Source of the DNA: Bradyrhizobium sp. WBOS07
GTDB taxonomy: Bacteria > Pseudomonadota > Alphaproteobacteria > Rhizobiales > Xanthobacteraceae
Direction of reading: 5' to 3'
Assembly (NCBI RefSeq): GCF_024585165.1
Contig: NZ_CP029008.1
Span: 1-64,000 of the forward strand
Length of the DNA stretch: 64,000 nucleotides
Numbering within the stretch: position 1 is the stretch's first letter; every line of letters starts with the position of its first letter. The position numbers and the translations under genes are program-made. Positions 1 through 8,173 of this stretch are shown here, one piece after another. Below the pieces are notes generated by a model, which was given only the letters and a program-made list of their open reading frames with translations, was not told the DNA's origin and did not search any database.

Positions 1-15
1 ACAGGGCACGGTCCC

Positions 16-104
16 GTAGCCCGGATGGAGCGAAAGCGTAATCCGGGGAAGCGGAGCATGCCGGGGGAGCGGCCCCGGATTGCGCTCCGCTCCATCCGGG
101 CTAC
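16..104. repeat. Intergenic inverted repeat
   Basis: A 17-bp arm at 16-32 is repeated as its exact reverse complement at 88-104 (arms read gtagcccggatggagcg and its complement). The sequence between is also GC-rich and partly self-complementary. This is the style of dispersed REP-like element found between genes in Bradyrhizobium; that family assignment is from memory. No gene is seen in 1-306. Confidence 0.8.
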
Positions 105-119
105 ACGCTACACGCACGT

Positions 120-240
120 GCACCCGCAGCCTCATCCTGAGGGCCCGCCAACGGCGGACGTCTCGAAGGATGGCCACGGGCGAGATCGCTGCCACGCGAT
201 TGCCCTGCCCTCATCCCCCGGGGATCACCGTGGCTGACTG
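120..240. repeat. Dispersed intergenic repeat, copy 1
   Basis: The stretch reading cctcatcctgagggcccgc, followed by cggacgtctcgaaggatgg and a conserved tail (cgagatcgct, cgattgc), occurs again at about 4800-4880 with few changes. It contains a short hairpin (gcccgccaacggcgga). Two nearly identical copies 4.7 kb apart mark it as a dispersed non-coding repeat. Confidence 0.75.
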
Positions 241-306
241 CGGGCTCACGGTCGCGTAAGGAGATCATGTTATGTTTGCCGCCATCGAGGCCGGTCGAAT
301 CGTCCT

Positions 307-1440
307 ATGGCTCTTACGCGCAAGCTGCTTCTGCTGATCGCCGGCCTCGTCGCGGTGGTGGCACCGGTGCGCGCCGCCGAATTCTACATCGAGGACCTGC
401 GCATTCCCATGGCGCAGGCGGGGCCGCAGGGGCTCGAGGCCTTCCTGGTCCGCCCGGCAGGAGCGAAGCGCTATCCGCTGGCGCTGCTCAGCCACGGCTC
501 GCCGCGCAGCTTCGAGGACCGCGCGACGATGTCGGCCCACAGATATTACGGCATCGCGCTGGAATATGCCCGGCGCGGCTTTGCCGCGCTGGTCGTGATG
601 CGGCGCGGCTACGGCACCTCGCCCGGCGGACGCATCGACAGCGTCGGCGGCTGCGCGAAGGCCGCTTATTTGCCCGCAGCCGTGGTCGCGGTTGCCGATC
701 TGCGTGCCGCGATCGATGCGATGGCGCGCCGGGCCGACGTGACGACGTCGGGGATGATCGCGGCCGGCCATTCCGCCGGCGGGCTGGCAACGATCGCGCT
801 CACCGCGCAGGCCCCGCCCGGTCTCGTTGCCGCGATCAACTTCGCCGGCGGCCGCGGCTCGCGCGACGACGACGACGTCTGCAATCCGAGCGGGCTGGTG
901 CAGGCCTTCACGGGTTTCGGCAAGACCTCGCGCGTGCCGACGCTCTGGGTCTATGCGGCGAACGATTCCTACTTCGGCCCCGAGCTCGCGCGCCGTCTCC
1001 ATGACGGATTTCGCGCCGGCGGCGGCAACGCGACATTCATCGCGGCGCCGTCCTACGGCGACGAAGGCCACTATCTCTATTCGGTGGCGGGCCGTCCGCA
1101 ATGGACGCCCTATGTCGACGCCTTCCTGCGCGAGCGCGGCCTCCTCAGTCGCGACATCCTGAGCCCGCCCGATTCCCTGCCGCCACCGCGCCAGCTCGAC
1201 GAGGCCGCGCGGGCCGAGTTCGCGCGCTATCTTGCCAACATGCTGCCGCACAAGGCTTTCGCGGTGTCGCCGAACGGCGGCTACGGCTGGCGCGCGGGAC
1301 GCAGCACGGCCGGCGAGGCCCAGCGCGACTCGCTGGCCGCCTGCCTGAAATGGTCACCGACCTGCACGCTCTATGCGGTCGACGACCGCCTGGCCGGCCC
1401 GTCGCAAACCTCCACCGATCAGAGCGCCCGCGCCCGCTAG
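307..1440 (+). CDS. Secreted alpha/beta hydrolase (dienelactone-hydrolase-like)
   Basis: A 377-residue protein that starts with a typical signal peptide (about residues 1-23, ending VRAAE). It has an alpha/beta-hydrolase fold: an oxyanion-type SHGSPR loop near residue 62, the nucleophile elbow GHSAGG with Ser156, a likely acid Asp in AANDSYFGP and a likely catalytic His in DEGHYLYS. Predicted to act in the periplasm or outside on an ester or peptide substrate that cannot be named from sequence. The C-terminal ~100 residues (a GGYGWRAGRS stretch with several Cys) lie outside the hydrolase core. The lytic transglycosylase gene follows about 50 bp downstream on the same strand. No clear Shine-Dalgarno is visible, but the signal peptide starts at this ATG. 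Confidence 0.8.
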   Translation: MALTRKLLLLIAGLVAVVAPVRAAEFYIEDLRIPMAQAGPQGLEAFLVRPAGAKRYPLALLSHGSPRSFEDRATMSAHRYYGIALEYARRGFAALVVMRRGYGTSPGGRIDSVGGCAKAAYLPAAVVAVADLRAAIDAMARRADVTTSGMIAAGHSAGGLATIALTAQAPPGLVAAINFAGGRGSRDDDDVCNPSGLVQAFTGFGKTSRVPTLWVYAANDSYFGPELARRLHDGFRAGGGNATFIAAPSYGDEGHYLYSVAGRPQWTPYVDAFLRERGLLSRDILSPPDSLPPPRQLDEAARAEFARYLANMLPHKAFAVSPNGGYGWRAGRSTAGEAQRDSLAACLKWSPTCTLYAVDDRLAGPSQTSTDQSARAR

Positions 1441-1491
1441 CCGCCGCGCGCGGGAGCCGGTTTGTTAACTCCGGCGCTCTATGACGGAGCG

Positions 1492-2250
1492 ATGCGGTGG
1501 GATCGGGCAGGCTTACATCTTTGCGCGGCGTGGCGAACCGTGGCGGCCGTCCTGCTGCTGTCGGCCCCGCTCTGCGCGCACGCCGCAGACGGCAACACGG
1601 AGCTCGGCGCAGGCGAGACGCCGTCATCCCGGGCCCTGATCCGGAAGATCATCGAGAGAGAAACCGCGCGCACCAATTTGCCGGCCGACATTGCCGAAGC
1701 GGTCGTCTTCGTCGAGAGCGGCTACAATTCGGCCGTGATCGGCAGCGCCGGCGAAATCGGCCTGATGCAGGTACGGCCCGACACGGCCGCCATGCTGGGC
1801 TTCCGGGGCAGCGAGGCAGAACTTGCCGAACCCGACATCAACATCCATTACGGGGTGCTTTATCTCAGCCAGGCTTGGCGTCTGGCCGGCGGGGATATCT
1901 GCCGCGCCCTCATGAAATACCGGGCAGGCCATGGCGAGGAAGCGATGACGCCGCGGTCGCAGGTCTATTGCAACCGGGCCCGCAACCGCCTTGCCGCCAT
2001 GAATTCAACCTTGGCCGGTGCCGAAGCGGTGGCTGTTCCGGATCCGGCGCCCCCTGTCGCGGCTGCGGCTGCAGCTCCGGCAAAGCCGGCGAGCCGCCCG
2101 AATGTGCCGGTGCAGCCCAGAGCCGTCTATGCCCGCTATCGTCAAGGCACCGCGGCTGCCAGCCGCGCCTATTGGGCGGCCCACGAGGCCAAGGTCAGCA
2201 AGATCAAGGCTCGCATCGAGGCAAAGTGGAAGCGCGTCGCAGCGCGTTGA
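1492..2250 (+). CDS. Periplasmic lytic transglycosylase (SLT domain)
   Basis: About 252 residues. A signal peptide (residues 1-31, ending CAHA-AD) is followed by an SLT/goose-lysozyme-like domain. The catalytic Glu is E75 in VFVESGYN, and the family motif GEIGLMQVRP and an ALMKYRAGHG stretch near the domain end are present. It should cleave the MurNAc-GlcNAc bond of peptidoglycan in the periplasm. The C-terminal third is Ala/Pro-rich then basic, probably a linker with wall affinity. The frame is open from a TTG at 1462, but the ATG at 1492 gives a normal signal peptide and has ggag just upstream (1486-1489), so it is preferred. It converges on the response regulator gene with only 10 bp between them. 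Confidence 0.85.
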   Translation: MRWDRAGLHLCAAWRTVAAVLLLSAPLCAHAADGNTELGAGETPSSRALIRKIIERETARTNLPADIAEAVVFVESGYNSAVIGSAGEIGLMQVRPDTAAMLGFRGSEAELAEPDINIHYGVLYLSQAWRLAGGDICRALMKYRAGHGEEAMTPRSQVYCNRARNRLAAMNSTLAGAEAVAVPDPAPPVAAAAAAPAKPASRPNVPVQPRAVYARYRQGTAAASRAYWAAHEAKVSKIKARIEAKWKRVAAR

Positions 2251-2260
2251 AGACGATGCC

Positions 2261-3202
2261 CTACAGCCGCTCGCTGAGCGCGAGCTTGTAGCCGACGCCG
2301 GTGACGGTCGTGATCACGGGCGTGCCGCTGCCGACCAGCTTGCGGCGCAGCCGCGCCACCAGCGCGTCGACCGTGCGGATATCGACCTCGGCCTGGCGGT
2401 TGCTGACGACCTCGATCAGATAGTCGCGGCTGAGCGGCCGTCCGTCGGCGCCAACCAGCGCCGCGAGCAGGTCGAACTCCGCGCGGGTCAGCGACACCGG
2501 CTTGCCGTCGCTGCCGAGCAATTCGCGCCGGGTCAGGTCGATGATCCAGTCGCCGAAGGCGATCGAATTGTGGTTGCGCGCCGCCTTGCGGTCGAGCGAG
2601 CGCCGCCGCAGCACACTGCGGGCGCGCGCGAGCAGATCGCGCAGATTGATCGGCTTGGTGACGTAATGGTCACCGGCGATCTCCAGGCCGAGGATGCGAT
2701 CGACGTCGGTGTCGCGGCGCGTCACGAAGATGATGCCAGCGTTGCTGGTCGCCTGGATCTCCTTGGCGAGCTCGAAGCCGTCGCCGTCGGGCAGCTGCAC
2801 GTCGAGGAAGATGAGATCGGTGCGCCCGCGCAGCGCCTGGCGGCATTCCGCGCAGGAGCCGGCCCCGACCACGTCGAAATTGTTGTCGCTGAAATAGCCG
2901 ACCAGCATGGTCCGCGTCACCGGATCATCCTCGACGACGATCAGCCGCTCGCGGCCGGCGGGGCGCAATTCCCGAATTGCGGAATCAACCACGGTCTTGG
3001 GTGTCCTGTCTGCCTGCGGTCCGGCTTTGATGACCTGTGGCCCGGCTTGGATGGCCTGCGGCCCGGCTTGGATGGCCTGCGGCCCGCCTTGAATGGCCTG
3101 CGGCCCGCCTTGAATGGCCTGCGGCCCGCCTTGAATGGCCTGCGGCCCGCCTTGGAGATTCAAGCCGCCGCGCAACGCGCTGTCATGTGAACGGACATTC
3201 AC
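2261..3202 (-). CDS. OmpR/TorR-family response regulator with N-terminal heptad repeats
   Basis: 313 residues. Residues ~18-64 are seven copies of a heptad (G/A)GPQAIQ, followed by a receiver domain (~85-200; acidic pair E91/D92/D93, phospho-acceptor D134 in FLDVQLPDG, conserved Lys183 in VTKPINL) and a C-terminal winged-helix DNA-binding domain (~220-313, ending TTVTGVGYKLA). It should bind DNA as a phosphorylated dimer; no histidine kinase is adjacent, so its partner is unknown. The start used is GTG at 3202; a later GTG at about residue 71, after the repeats, would give an ordinary regulator and cannot be excluded. The tail of pure 21-bp DNA repeats is not typical of the family. Confidence 0.85.
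   Translation of the reverse strand: MNVRSHDSALRGGLNLQGGPQAIQGGPQAIQGGPQAIQGGPQAIQAGPQAIQAGPQVIKAGPQADRTPKTVVDSAIRELRPAGRERLIVVEDDPVTRTMLVGYFSDNNFDVVGAGSCAECRQALRGRTDLIFLDVQLPDGDGFELAKEIQATSNAGIIFVTRRDTDVDRILGLEIAGDHYVTKPINLRDLLARARSVLRRRSLDRKAARNHNSIAFGDWIIDLTRRELLGSDGKPVSLTRAEFDLLAALVGADGRPLSRDYLIEVVSNRQAEVDIRTVDALVARLRRKLVGSGTPVITTVTGVGYKLALSERL
3015..3160. repeat. 21-bp tandem repeat, about 7 copies
   Basis: Seven consecutive 21-bp units run at 3015, 3036, 3057, 3078, 3099, 3120 and 3141 (last one 20 bp). Units 4-6 are identical; the outer ones diverge. On the minus strand they encode the Gly-Pro-Gln-Ala-Ile-Gln heptads of the response regulator. Confidence 0.95.
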
Positions 3203-3483
3203 AACCTGTTCGAGCCCCCGAAACTAGCCGCCGCAATATTAGGCGCGTTATGGCGCGCAAACAATATTGGTCATGGTCTTGATGCATTAAGTATGAATTG
3301 GCCCACACTTCTCATCCGGGGCATCAATGCGCAGGATCGCTGCTGCCTCGCCGGTAGCAATCGATCCCGCCTTCGTCTCGGGGGCCCGACCGCCGGTTAA
3401 CGTAAAGAAGGCCTTCGGCTTCGGAAAGCCAGCCTGCCCCTCTATGGTCCGGCCTGCACAATGAGAACCACGGAGCAGGCGTG

Positions 3484-4644
3484 ATGCAGGAGCAGACCCG
3501 ATTGGCTGCCGGCCGAACCGAACTCGGCACCCGGCCATTCGCCCGTTCGCACACGCTCGATCTAATACGCGGCCTCGCCATCGCCGGCGTGATGGCGATC
3601 CACGTCTCGCAGGCATTTCCGTCGAACATCCGCGCCGTCGATTTCGCCTTCATGTGCGGCTGGACCGGCGTCAACGTGTTCTACTTCGTCAGCGCCATGA
3701 CGATGTGCCTGATGTGGACGCAGCGCAGCGGCGAGACCAATCCGACCCGCAAGTTCTACATCCGGCGCTTCCTTCGCATCGCGCCTTTGTTCTGGCTCGC
3801 GATCCCGATCTACCTCGCCATCAACGGCACTGGACCGGGCGACAACGCGCCCGGCGGCATCGGACCGGTTCAAGTGATCCTGACCGCGACGTTCCTGCAC
3901 GGCTTCTGGCCGGACAGCGTCAACAGCGTGGTACCCGGCGACTGGTCGATCGCGGCGGAGATGACCTTCTATCTGGTCTTCCCGCTTCTGATCACCGCGT
4001 TCGGGTCGCGCCGTCGTCTTTATCTCGCGCTGGCGATCGTGCTGCATCTCGTCAATGTCTGCCTGTTCAAGCCGTGGGCCTTCGCGCTGTTCGCGGCCTA
4101 TTACGGTCCCGGCCACGAGGGGTTCGTCTGGACCACGCTGCATCTCAGCTTCCTGAACCAGCTTCCGGTGTTCCTGATCGGATGCGCGCTGTTCTTCTCG
4201 CTGCGCGACGGCTTCACCAGATCCGACGCCGCGATCTTCGCCGTCTTCATCGCGCTGTCCTTCGTCGCCGACCGCGCCACCGGCTCGCATGAGTTCAACT
4301 ATCTCATGATCAATCTCGTGCTCGGCGCGCTGGTGACAGGTTGCATCAAGCTTGCCGTCCGCTTCCAGCCGCTCGAAGCGCTCGGCCGCAACTCCTATTC
4401 GATGTACCTGTCGCACTTCGCGGTGATCTACGGCCTGCGTCAGATCTGGCCGCTCGCGGACGGGCTGATCTCGCAGCTCATCGCCTATGTCGTCACCGCC
4501 GCGCTGAGCTATCTCGTGGCACGCGCGACATGGCATCTGGTCGAACGGCGCGCACAGGACCTGGCGCATCGCCTGACAATGGCGGGATCGGGCCGCGCGA
4601 GCCTCCGCCCAATCATCGCCGCGACTGCGGCCGGCATGAGCTGA
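3484..4644 (+). CDS. Membrane acyltransferase (acyltransferase 3 / OafA type)
   Basis: 386 residues with the acyltransferase-3 pattern: an N-terminal motif HTLDLIRGLAIAGVMAIHVS carrying the conserved Arg and His, about ten hydrophobic segments, an RRFLRIAPLFWL loop after the third and a terminal helix ending in an ER(R) motif. Members move an acyl group, usually acetyl, across the inner membrane onto a lipid-linked or surface polysaccharide. GTG 3481 and ATG 3484 adjoin; cggagcaggc just upstream serves either. It is the first of six such genes in the window and lies 2 kb before the EPS locus, so a role in polysaccharide acylation is inferred. The substrate is not readable. Confidence 0.85.
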   Translation: MQEQTRLAAGRTELGTRPFARSHTLDLIRGLAIAGVMAIHVSQAFPSNIRAVDFAFMCGWTGVNVFYFVSAMTMCLMWTQRSGETNPTRKFYIRRFLRIAPLFWLAIPIYLAINGTGPGDNAPGGIGPVQVILTATFLHGFWPDSVNSVVPGDWSIAAEMTFYLVFPLLITAFGSRRRLYLALAIVLHLVNVCLFKPWAFALFAAYYGPGHEGFVWTTLHLSFLNQLPVFLIGCALFFSLRDGFTRSDAAIFAVFIALSFVADRATGSHEFNYLMINLVLGALVTGCIKLAVRFQPLEALGRNSYSMYLSHFAVIYGLRQIWPLADGLISQLIAYVVTAALSYLVARATWHLVERRAQDLAHRLTMAGSGRASLRPIIAATAAGMS

Positions 4645-4952
4645 ACGAGGCCCCTACCTCACCCGCCCCAGGTCTATCGCTTATGGCGCTTTGAGGGATC
4701 TGTGGGCACGCCTCGTCCTTCGAGACGACCGCTTCGCGGTCTCCTCAGGATGAGGCTAATTATCATTGTGCTCGTTGAAACTGGTGCCGCGCACCCGGTC
4801 CTCATCCTGAGGGCCCGCCGAAGGCGGGCGTCTCGAAGGATGGCCACAGGCGAGATCGCTCCCATATGCGATTGCTCTGCCACTCCGGTGCGGCTTGCTT
4901 CATGGCCGCCTTCGTATCTACTGTGAAGCATCTTCACGCTGGAGTGGGCACC
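4645..4952. repeat. Intergenic spacer with dispersed repeat copy 2
   Basis: 308 bp without a gene. At 4708-4755 is a cctcgtccttcgagacg/ctcctcaggatgagg pair and at 4800-4880 the same repeat as at 120-240, now with a perfect small hairpin (gcccgccgaaggcgggc). The two halves form a long imperfect inverted repeat bracketing an AT-rich centre. ggag at 4941-4944 is the ribosome-binding site of the next gene. Confidence 0.75.
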
Positions 4953-5801
4953 ATGGAGGTCATACTGCTCGGCACCGGCGGCCCGCGGCCGGACCCGCGC
5001 CGCATGGCGACGACCACGCTGATCAGGCTCGGTGAGGAGAATATCCTGTTCGATGCTGGCCGCGGCGTCGTGCTGCAGCTCAGCAAGGCCGGCATTCCAC
5101 TCGGCGCGGTCAACACGGTCTTTCTCACGCACCATCACTTCGACCACATCGGCGACCTCTACGATGTGATGCTGAATTCATGGATGCACGGACGCAAGGG
5201 CGCCTTGCGCGTCTACGGACCGCCGGATACCGAGCGGCTCGTCAACACGCTGGTCACGCAGGTCTACGACAAGGACATCGCCTGGCGGGATCAGGGCGAG
5301 CCGACCCTTGGCGGCTGGAAACCCGTCGTCGCGACGGACATCGTACCGGGTCCCGTTCTCGACGCCGGACGCTGGAAGATCAGCGCCGAGCTGGTCTCGC
5401 ACGGCGATGGTCTCGACATGCAGCCGGCCTTCCTGGCGCGCTGGATGTGTCTCGGCTACCGCTTCGAAGCGGAGGGCAAGGTCATTGCAATTTCCGGCGA
5501 CACCGTCCCCTGCCCCGGGCTGGAGCGGCTGGCACAGGGGGCCGATCTGCTCGTCCAGTGCTGCTTCCTCGCAACGCCGGAGATCAACAACGAGCACCTT
5601 CGCCGCCTTGCGAAATTCACGATCGCCTGCGGCGATACCGTCGGCAAGGTCGCGGCCAAGGCCGGCGTCAAGAAGCTCGCGCTGACCCATCACCGGCCGC
5701 GCACCAACGACGTCATGCTGAACGCGCTGCTCGACGATGTCAGGCGGGACTATGCGGGCCCCGTCGTGCTCGGCGAGGATCTCACGCGGATCGAAGTCTG
5801 A
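4953..5801 (+). CDS. Metallo-beta-lactamase-fold hydrolase
   Basis: 282 residues. The MBL zinc site is complete in outline: THHHFDH with H60, H62, D64 and H65, a later SGDT loop (Asp) and a C-terminal LTHHRPR. The N-terminus MEVILLGTGGP and the overall layout resemble the RNase Z/arylsulfatase-like branch of the superfamily, but it is shorter than RNase Z and lacks its exosite, so it is more likely a small-molecule hydrolase of unknown substrate. The frame is open from 4866; ATG 4953 is chosen because similarity starts exactly there and ggag sits 8 bp upstream. No signal peptide. It converges on the epimerase-like gene with 6 bp between stops. Confidence 0.85.
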   Translation: MEVILLGTGGPRPDPRRMATTTLIRLGEENILFDAGRGVVLQLSKAGIPLGAVNTVFLTHHHFDHIGDLYDVMLNSWMHGRKGALRVYGPPDTERLVNTLVTQVYDKDIAWRDQGEPTLGGWKPVVATDIVPGPVLDAGRWKISAELVSHGDGLDMQPAFLARWMCLGYRFEAEGKVIAISGDTVPCPGLERLAQGADLLVQCCFLATPEINNEHLRRLAKFTIACGDTVGKVAAKAGVKKLALTHHRPRTNDVMLNALLDDVRRDYAGPVVLGEDLTRIEV

Positions 5802-5807
5802 GCGCCC

Positions 5808-6692
5808 TCAGCTCGATCCGATCTCGATCCGGAACGACAATTGCTCTTCGGCGCCTGCTGCGATGTGCATCAGGCCGGGCTTGTCGCTGAACTCGCCGTC
5901 GAATCCGGCTGGACTGGCATAGCCGCGCCAGGGCTCGATGCAGAGGAATGGCGCGCCGGATGGTTTCGACCAGACGCCGAGCTCGCGAAAGCCGCGCCAT
6001 GACATCTTGAGCCAGGGGCCGGTGGGCGCGGCATAGCGGACCGCGTTGCTCTCGATCCGGTCGAAAATGACGGCGTCGTCGGTGAACAGGGATTCGGACA
6101 AGGGGAGCACCGCGCCTTTGACCGGGCTCGGCTCCGTTGCCGGGCGCAGCAATCCGCCATCGAGGCGGCGGACGGGAGACGATTCCACGCTCGCAAAGGT
6201 CAGCGAATAGCTCTCCTTGGCAAGTCCGCCCTGGAGCGGCCAGTTGAACGCGGGATGTCCGCCGATCGAAGCCGGCAAGGTCTCCTTGCCGGTGTTGGCG
6301 ATCACGAGCGTCAGATCGAGGCCCGCGCTGTCGAGCGTATAGGTTGCGGTCAGTCGGAACGCGAACGGATAGAGCGCACGCGTCGCCTCGTTGTCCTCGA
6401 GCACCAGCGTGCAGCTTTGCTCGCCGCGCTCCGTCCATGCAAAGCGGTTGTCGCGCGCAAAGCCGTGCTGGGTCATCCGGTATGTCTTGCCCCGATGCCG
6501 CAATTCGTCCTTGGCGAGGCGCCCGACGATCGGAAACAGCAATGGCGCATGGCGCAGCCATTCCGGTCCCGCCTGCCAGACGAATTCGGTGGTGCCGTCC
6601 GTCAACGAGCACAGCTCGGCACCGTGCGCCATGATGGTGCTGGCAAGTCCGCCGCTGCGGAGAGTGTGGGTATCGTCACTCATGGCCGACAT
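5808..6692 (-). CDS. Aldose 1-epimerase family protein (LacX-like)
   Basis: 294 residues forming a galactose-mutarotase-like beta-sandwich. Landmarks are LLFPIVGRL, MTQHGFARDNRF, the conserved IGGHPAFNWPL histidine and FLCIEPWRGYASP with the catalytic-type Glu. This branch converts alpha and beta anomers of hexoses or hexose phosphates in the cytoplasm. There is no signal peptide. It stands alone on the minus strand, divergent from the first glycosyltransferase of the EPS locus 107 bp away. Function beyond sugar binding or mutarotation is not fixed by sequence. Confidence 0.85.
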   Translation of the reverse strand: MSAMSDDTHTLRSGGLASTIMAHGAELCSLTDGTTEFVWQAGPEWLRHAPLLFPIVGRLAKDELRHRGKTYRMTQHGFARDNRFAWTERGEQSCTLVLEDNEATRALYPFAFRLTATYTLDSAGLDLTLVIANTGKETLPASIGGHPAFNWPLQGGLAKESYSLTFASVESSPVRRLDGGLLRPATEPSPVKGAVLPLSESLFTDDAVIFDRIESNAVRYAAPTGPWLKMSWRGFRELGVWSKPSGAPFLCIEPWRGYASPAGFDGEFSDKPGLMHIAAGAEEQLSFRIEIGSS

Positions 6693-6799
6693 CTACACCG
6701 CGCCCCCACACGCAGCAAGGCGGCTCCGCTGGTGCCGTCGGAGCGTTTTGGCGGCGGGCTGAGAGCAGCGTCATATTTCCGTACCTAACGATTGCTCCT

Positions 6800-7951
6800 G
6801 TGGGGCTCGTCCACCACCCGAAAGCCGATGAAACCCATGGTAGCCAATTGAAGTTCTTCATCAACGGGCGCTTTCTGTCGCAAAAGATCACGGGCGTTCA
6901 GCGCTATGCCGCTGAAATGGTCAAGGCGATCGACGCGCTGCTGGCGTCGGAGCACACTGCTGCCTCGCTGCGGAACGCTGATTGGCAATTGCTCACGCCG
7001 GCGGACGCCAGCGAGAGCCTCGATCTCGACCGAATCAAGATCCGCACCGTCGGCCGCTTGCGCGGTCATGCCTGGGACCAGATCGACCTGGCGCGCGCCG
7101 CGGCAGGAGGCCGCCTAATCAGCCTGGCCAATTCCGGCCCCGTCTTCCATCGCGACCACATTGTCGTGATCCACGACGCTCAGGTCTTTCGCAGGCCGGA
7201 CTTCTTCAACTGGCGCTATCTGACCGCCCATCGCACGATGGGCCGGCTGCTCGCGCGCCACGCAGCCATCGCAACGGTCTCGGGCTTCTCCCGCCGCGAG
7301 CTTGCCGACGTGCTGAATCTATCGGCATCGCGCATTCCGGTGTTTCCCAACAGCGCCGAACACTTCGCGGCGACGAAGCCCGACCCCGGCATTCTTGCCA
7401 GGCTGGGCGTTCAGCCGCAGAAATTCTTCCTTTTCGTGGGATCGAAGACCAAGAACAAGAATCTTTCCGTGGCGATCCGCGCCGTTCAGCTGCTCGATCG
7501 GGCCGACGTTCCGCTGGTCATCGTCGGCGGAGATAACAGCAAGGTCTTTCAGGACAATTCGGGCCAGGGGGTTTCCGGCCTGCTGCTGGCCGGACGACTG
7601 ACGGACAGCGAGATTGCAGCGCTCTATGCGCATGCAGCGGCATTCGTGTTTCCCTCGCTCTATGAGGGTTTCGGCGTGCCGCCGCTCGAAGCCATGATCT
7701 TCGGTTGCCCCGTCATCGCCTCGAGGGCTGATGCGGTCGTGGAAACGTGCGGCGACGCCGCTGCGTATTTTGACGCCAATGATGCCGAAGCATTGAAGCA
7801 ACTCATGCTCGAAAGATTGGCAACCGGCGCCATCTCGGAGCAGGAACGACGACGGCAGCAGGAACGCGTCGCATTCTATTCGTGGCAAAAATCGGCCAAG
7901 TCTTTGCTCGAGCATCTCGCACCACCGGAAAGCGTTGCCAGCGCTGCGTGA
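6800..7951 (+). CDS. Glycosyltransferase family 4 (GT-B)
   Basis: 383 residues with two Rossmann lobes. The C-terminal donor site carries the GT4 EX7E signature in PSLYEGFGVPPLEAM followed by CPVIASRAD; an FLFVGSKTKNKNL stretch begins the second lobe. It should transfer a nucleotide-activated sugar to a lipid-linked intermediate at the inner face of the membrane. The start is uncertain: GTG 6800 is the first possible codon, while TTG 6848 begins at the conserved KFFINGRFL. Neither has a good ribosome-binding site. It is the first plus-strand gene of the EPS locus; the donor and acceptor sugars cannot be told. Confidence 0.85.
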   Translation: MGLVHHPKADETHGSQLKFFINGRFLSQKITGVQRYAAEMVKAIDALLASEHTAASLRNADWQLLTPADASESLDLDRIKIRTVGRLRGHAWDQIDLARAAAGGRLISLANSGPVFHRDHIVVIHDAQVFRRPDFFNWRYLTAHRTMGRLLARHAAIATVSGFSRRELADVLNLSASRIPVFPNSAEHFAATKPDPGILARLGVQPQKFFLFVGSKTKNKNLSVAIRAVQLLDRADVPLVIVGGDNSKVFQDNSGQGVSGLLLAGRLTDSEIAALYAHAAAFVFPSLYEGFGVPPLEAMIFGCPVIASRADAVVETCGDAAAYFDANDAEALKQLMLERLATGAISEQERRRQQERVAFYSWQKSAKSLLEHLAPPESVASAA

Positions 7952-7999
7952 AGTTCGATGCATTTCACCTATTACGCGCGTCGGTTTTCGCACAAACAG

Positions 8000-8017
8000 T
8001 TTGCAACTTGCTGCAAC
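8000..8017. promoter_or_regulatory. Possible regulatory motif upstream of EPS operon
   Basis: tttgcaacttgctgcaac in the 220-bp AT-richer gap before the 8174 gene. A related motif, tttgcaaccggtgcaaag, lies at 28868-28885 before the other plus-strand EPS operon. The shared core suggests a common regulator; no protein is identified. Confidence 0.3.
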
Positions 8018-8173
8018 GCGGGCGCCTTCGCGTTGTTCCACACAATGTTTGCGTTGCCGTGACAAACGCGCGCGCAATGCGCATGGCGCAACATCACCAC
8101 ATCGCTGCCCCATTATCGCTACGTATTCGAGGAACTGTGTTTCGCACTCGCGAACACAGAACAGGGATACACG

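Noticed and set aside
2018..3190. 390-residue open frame on the plus strand
   Set aside because: Antisense to the response regulator, including its tandem repeats; only the minus-strand frame has receiver and DNA-binding motifs.
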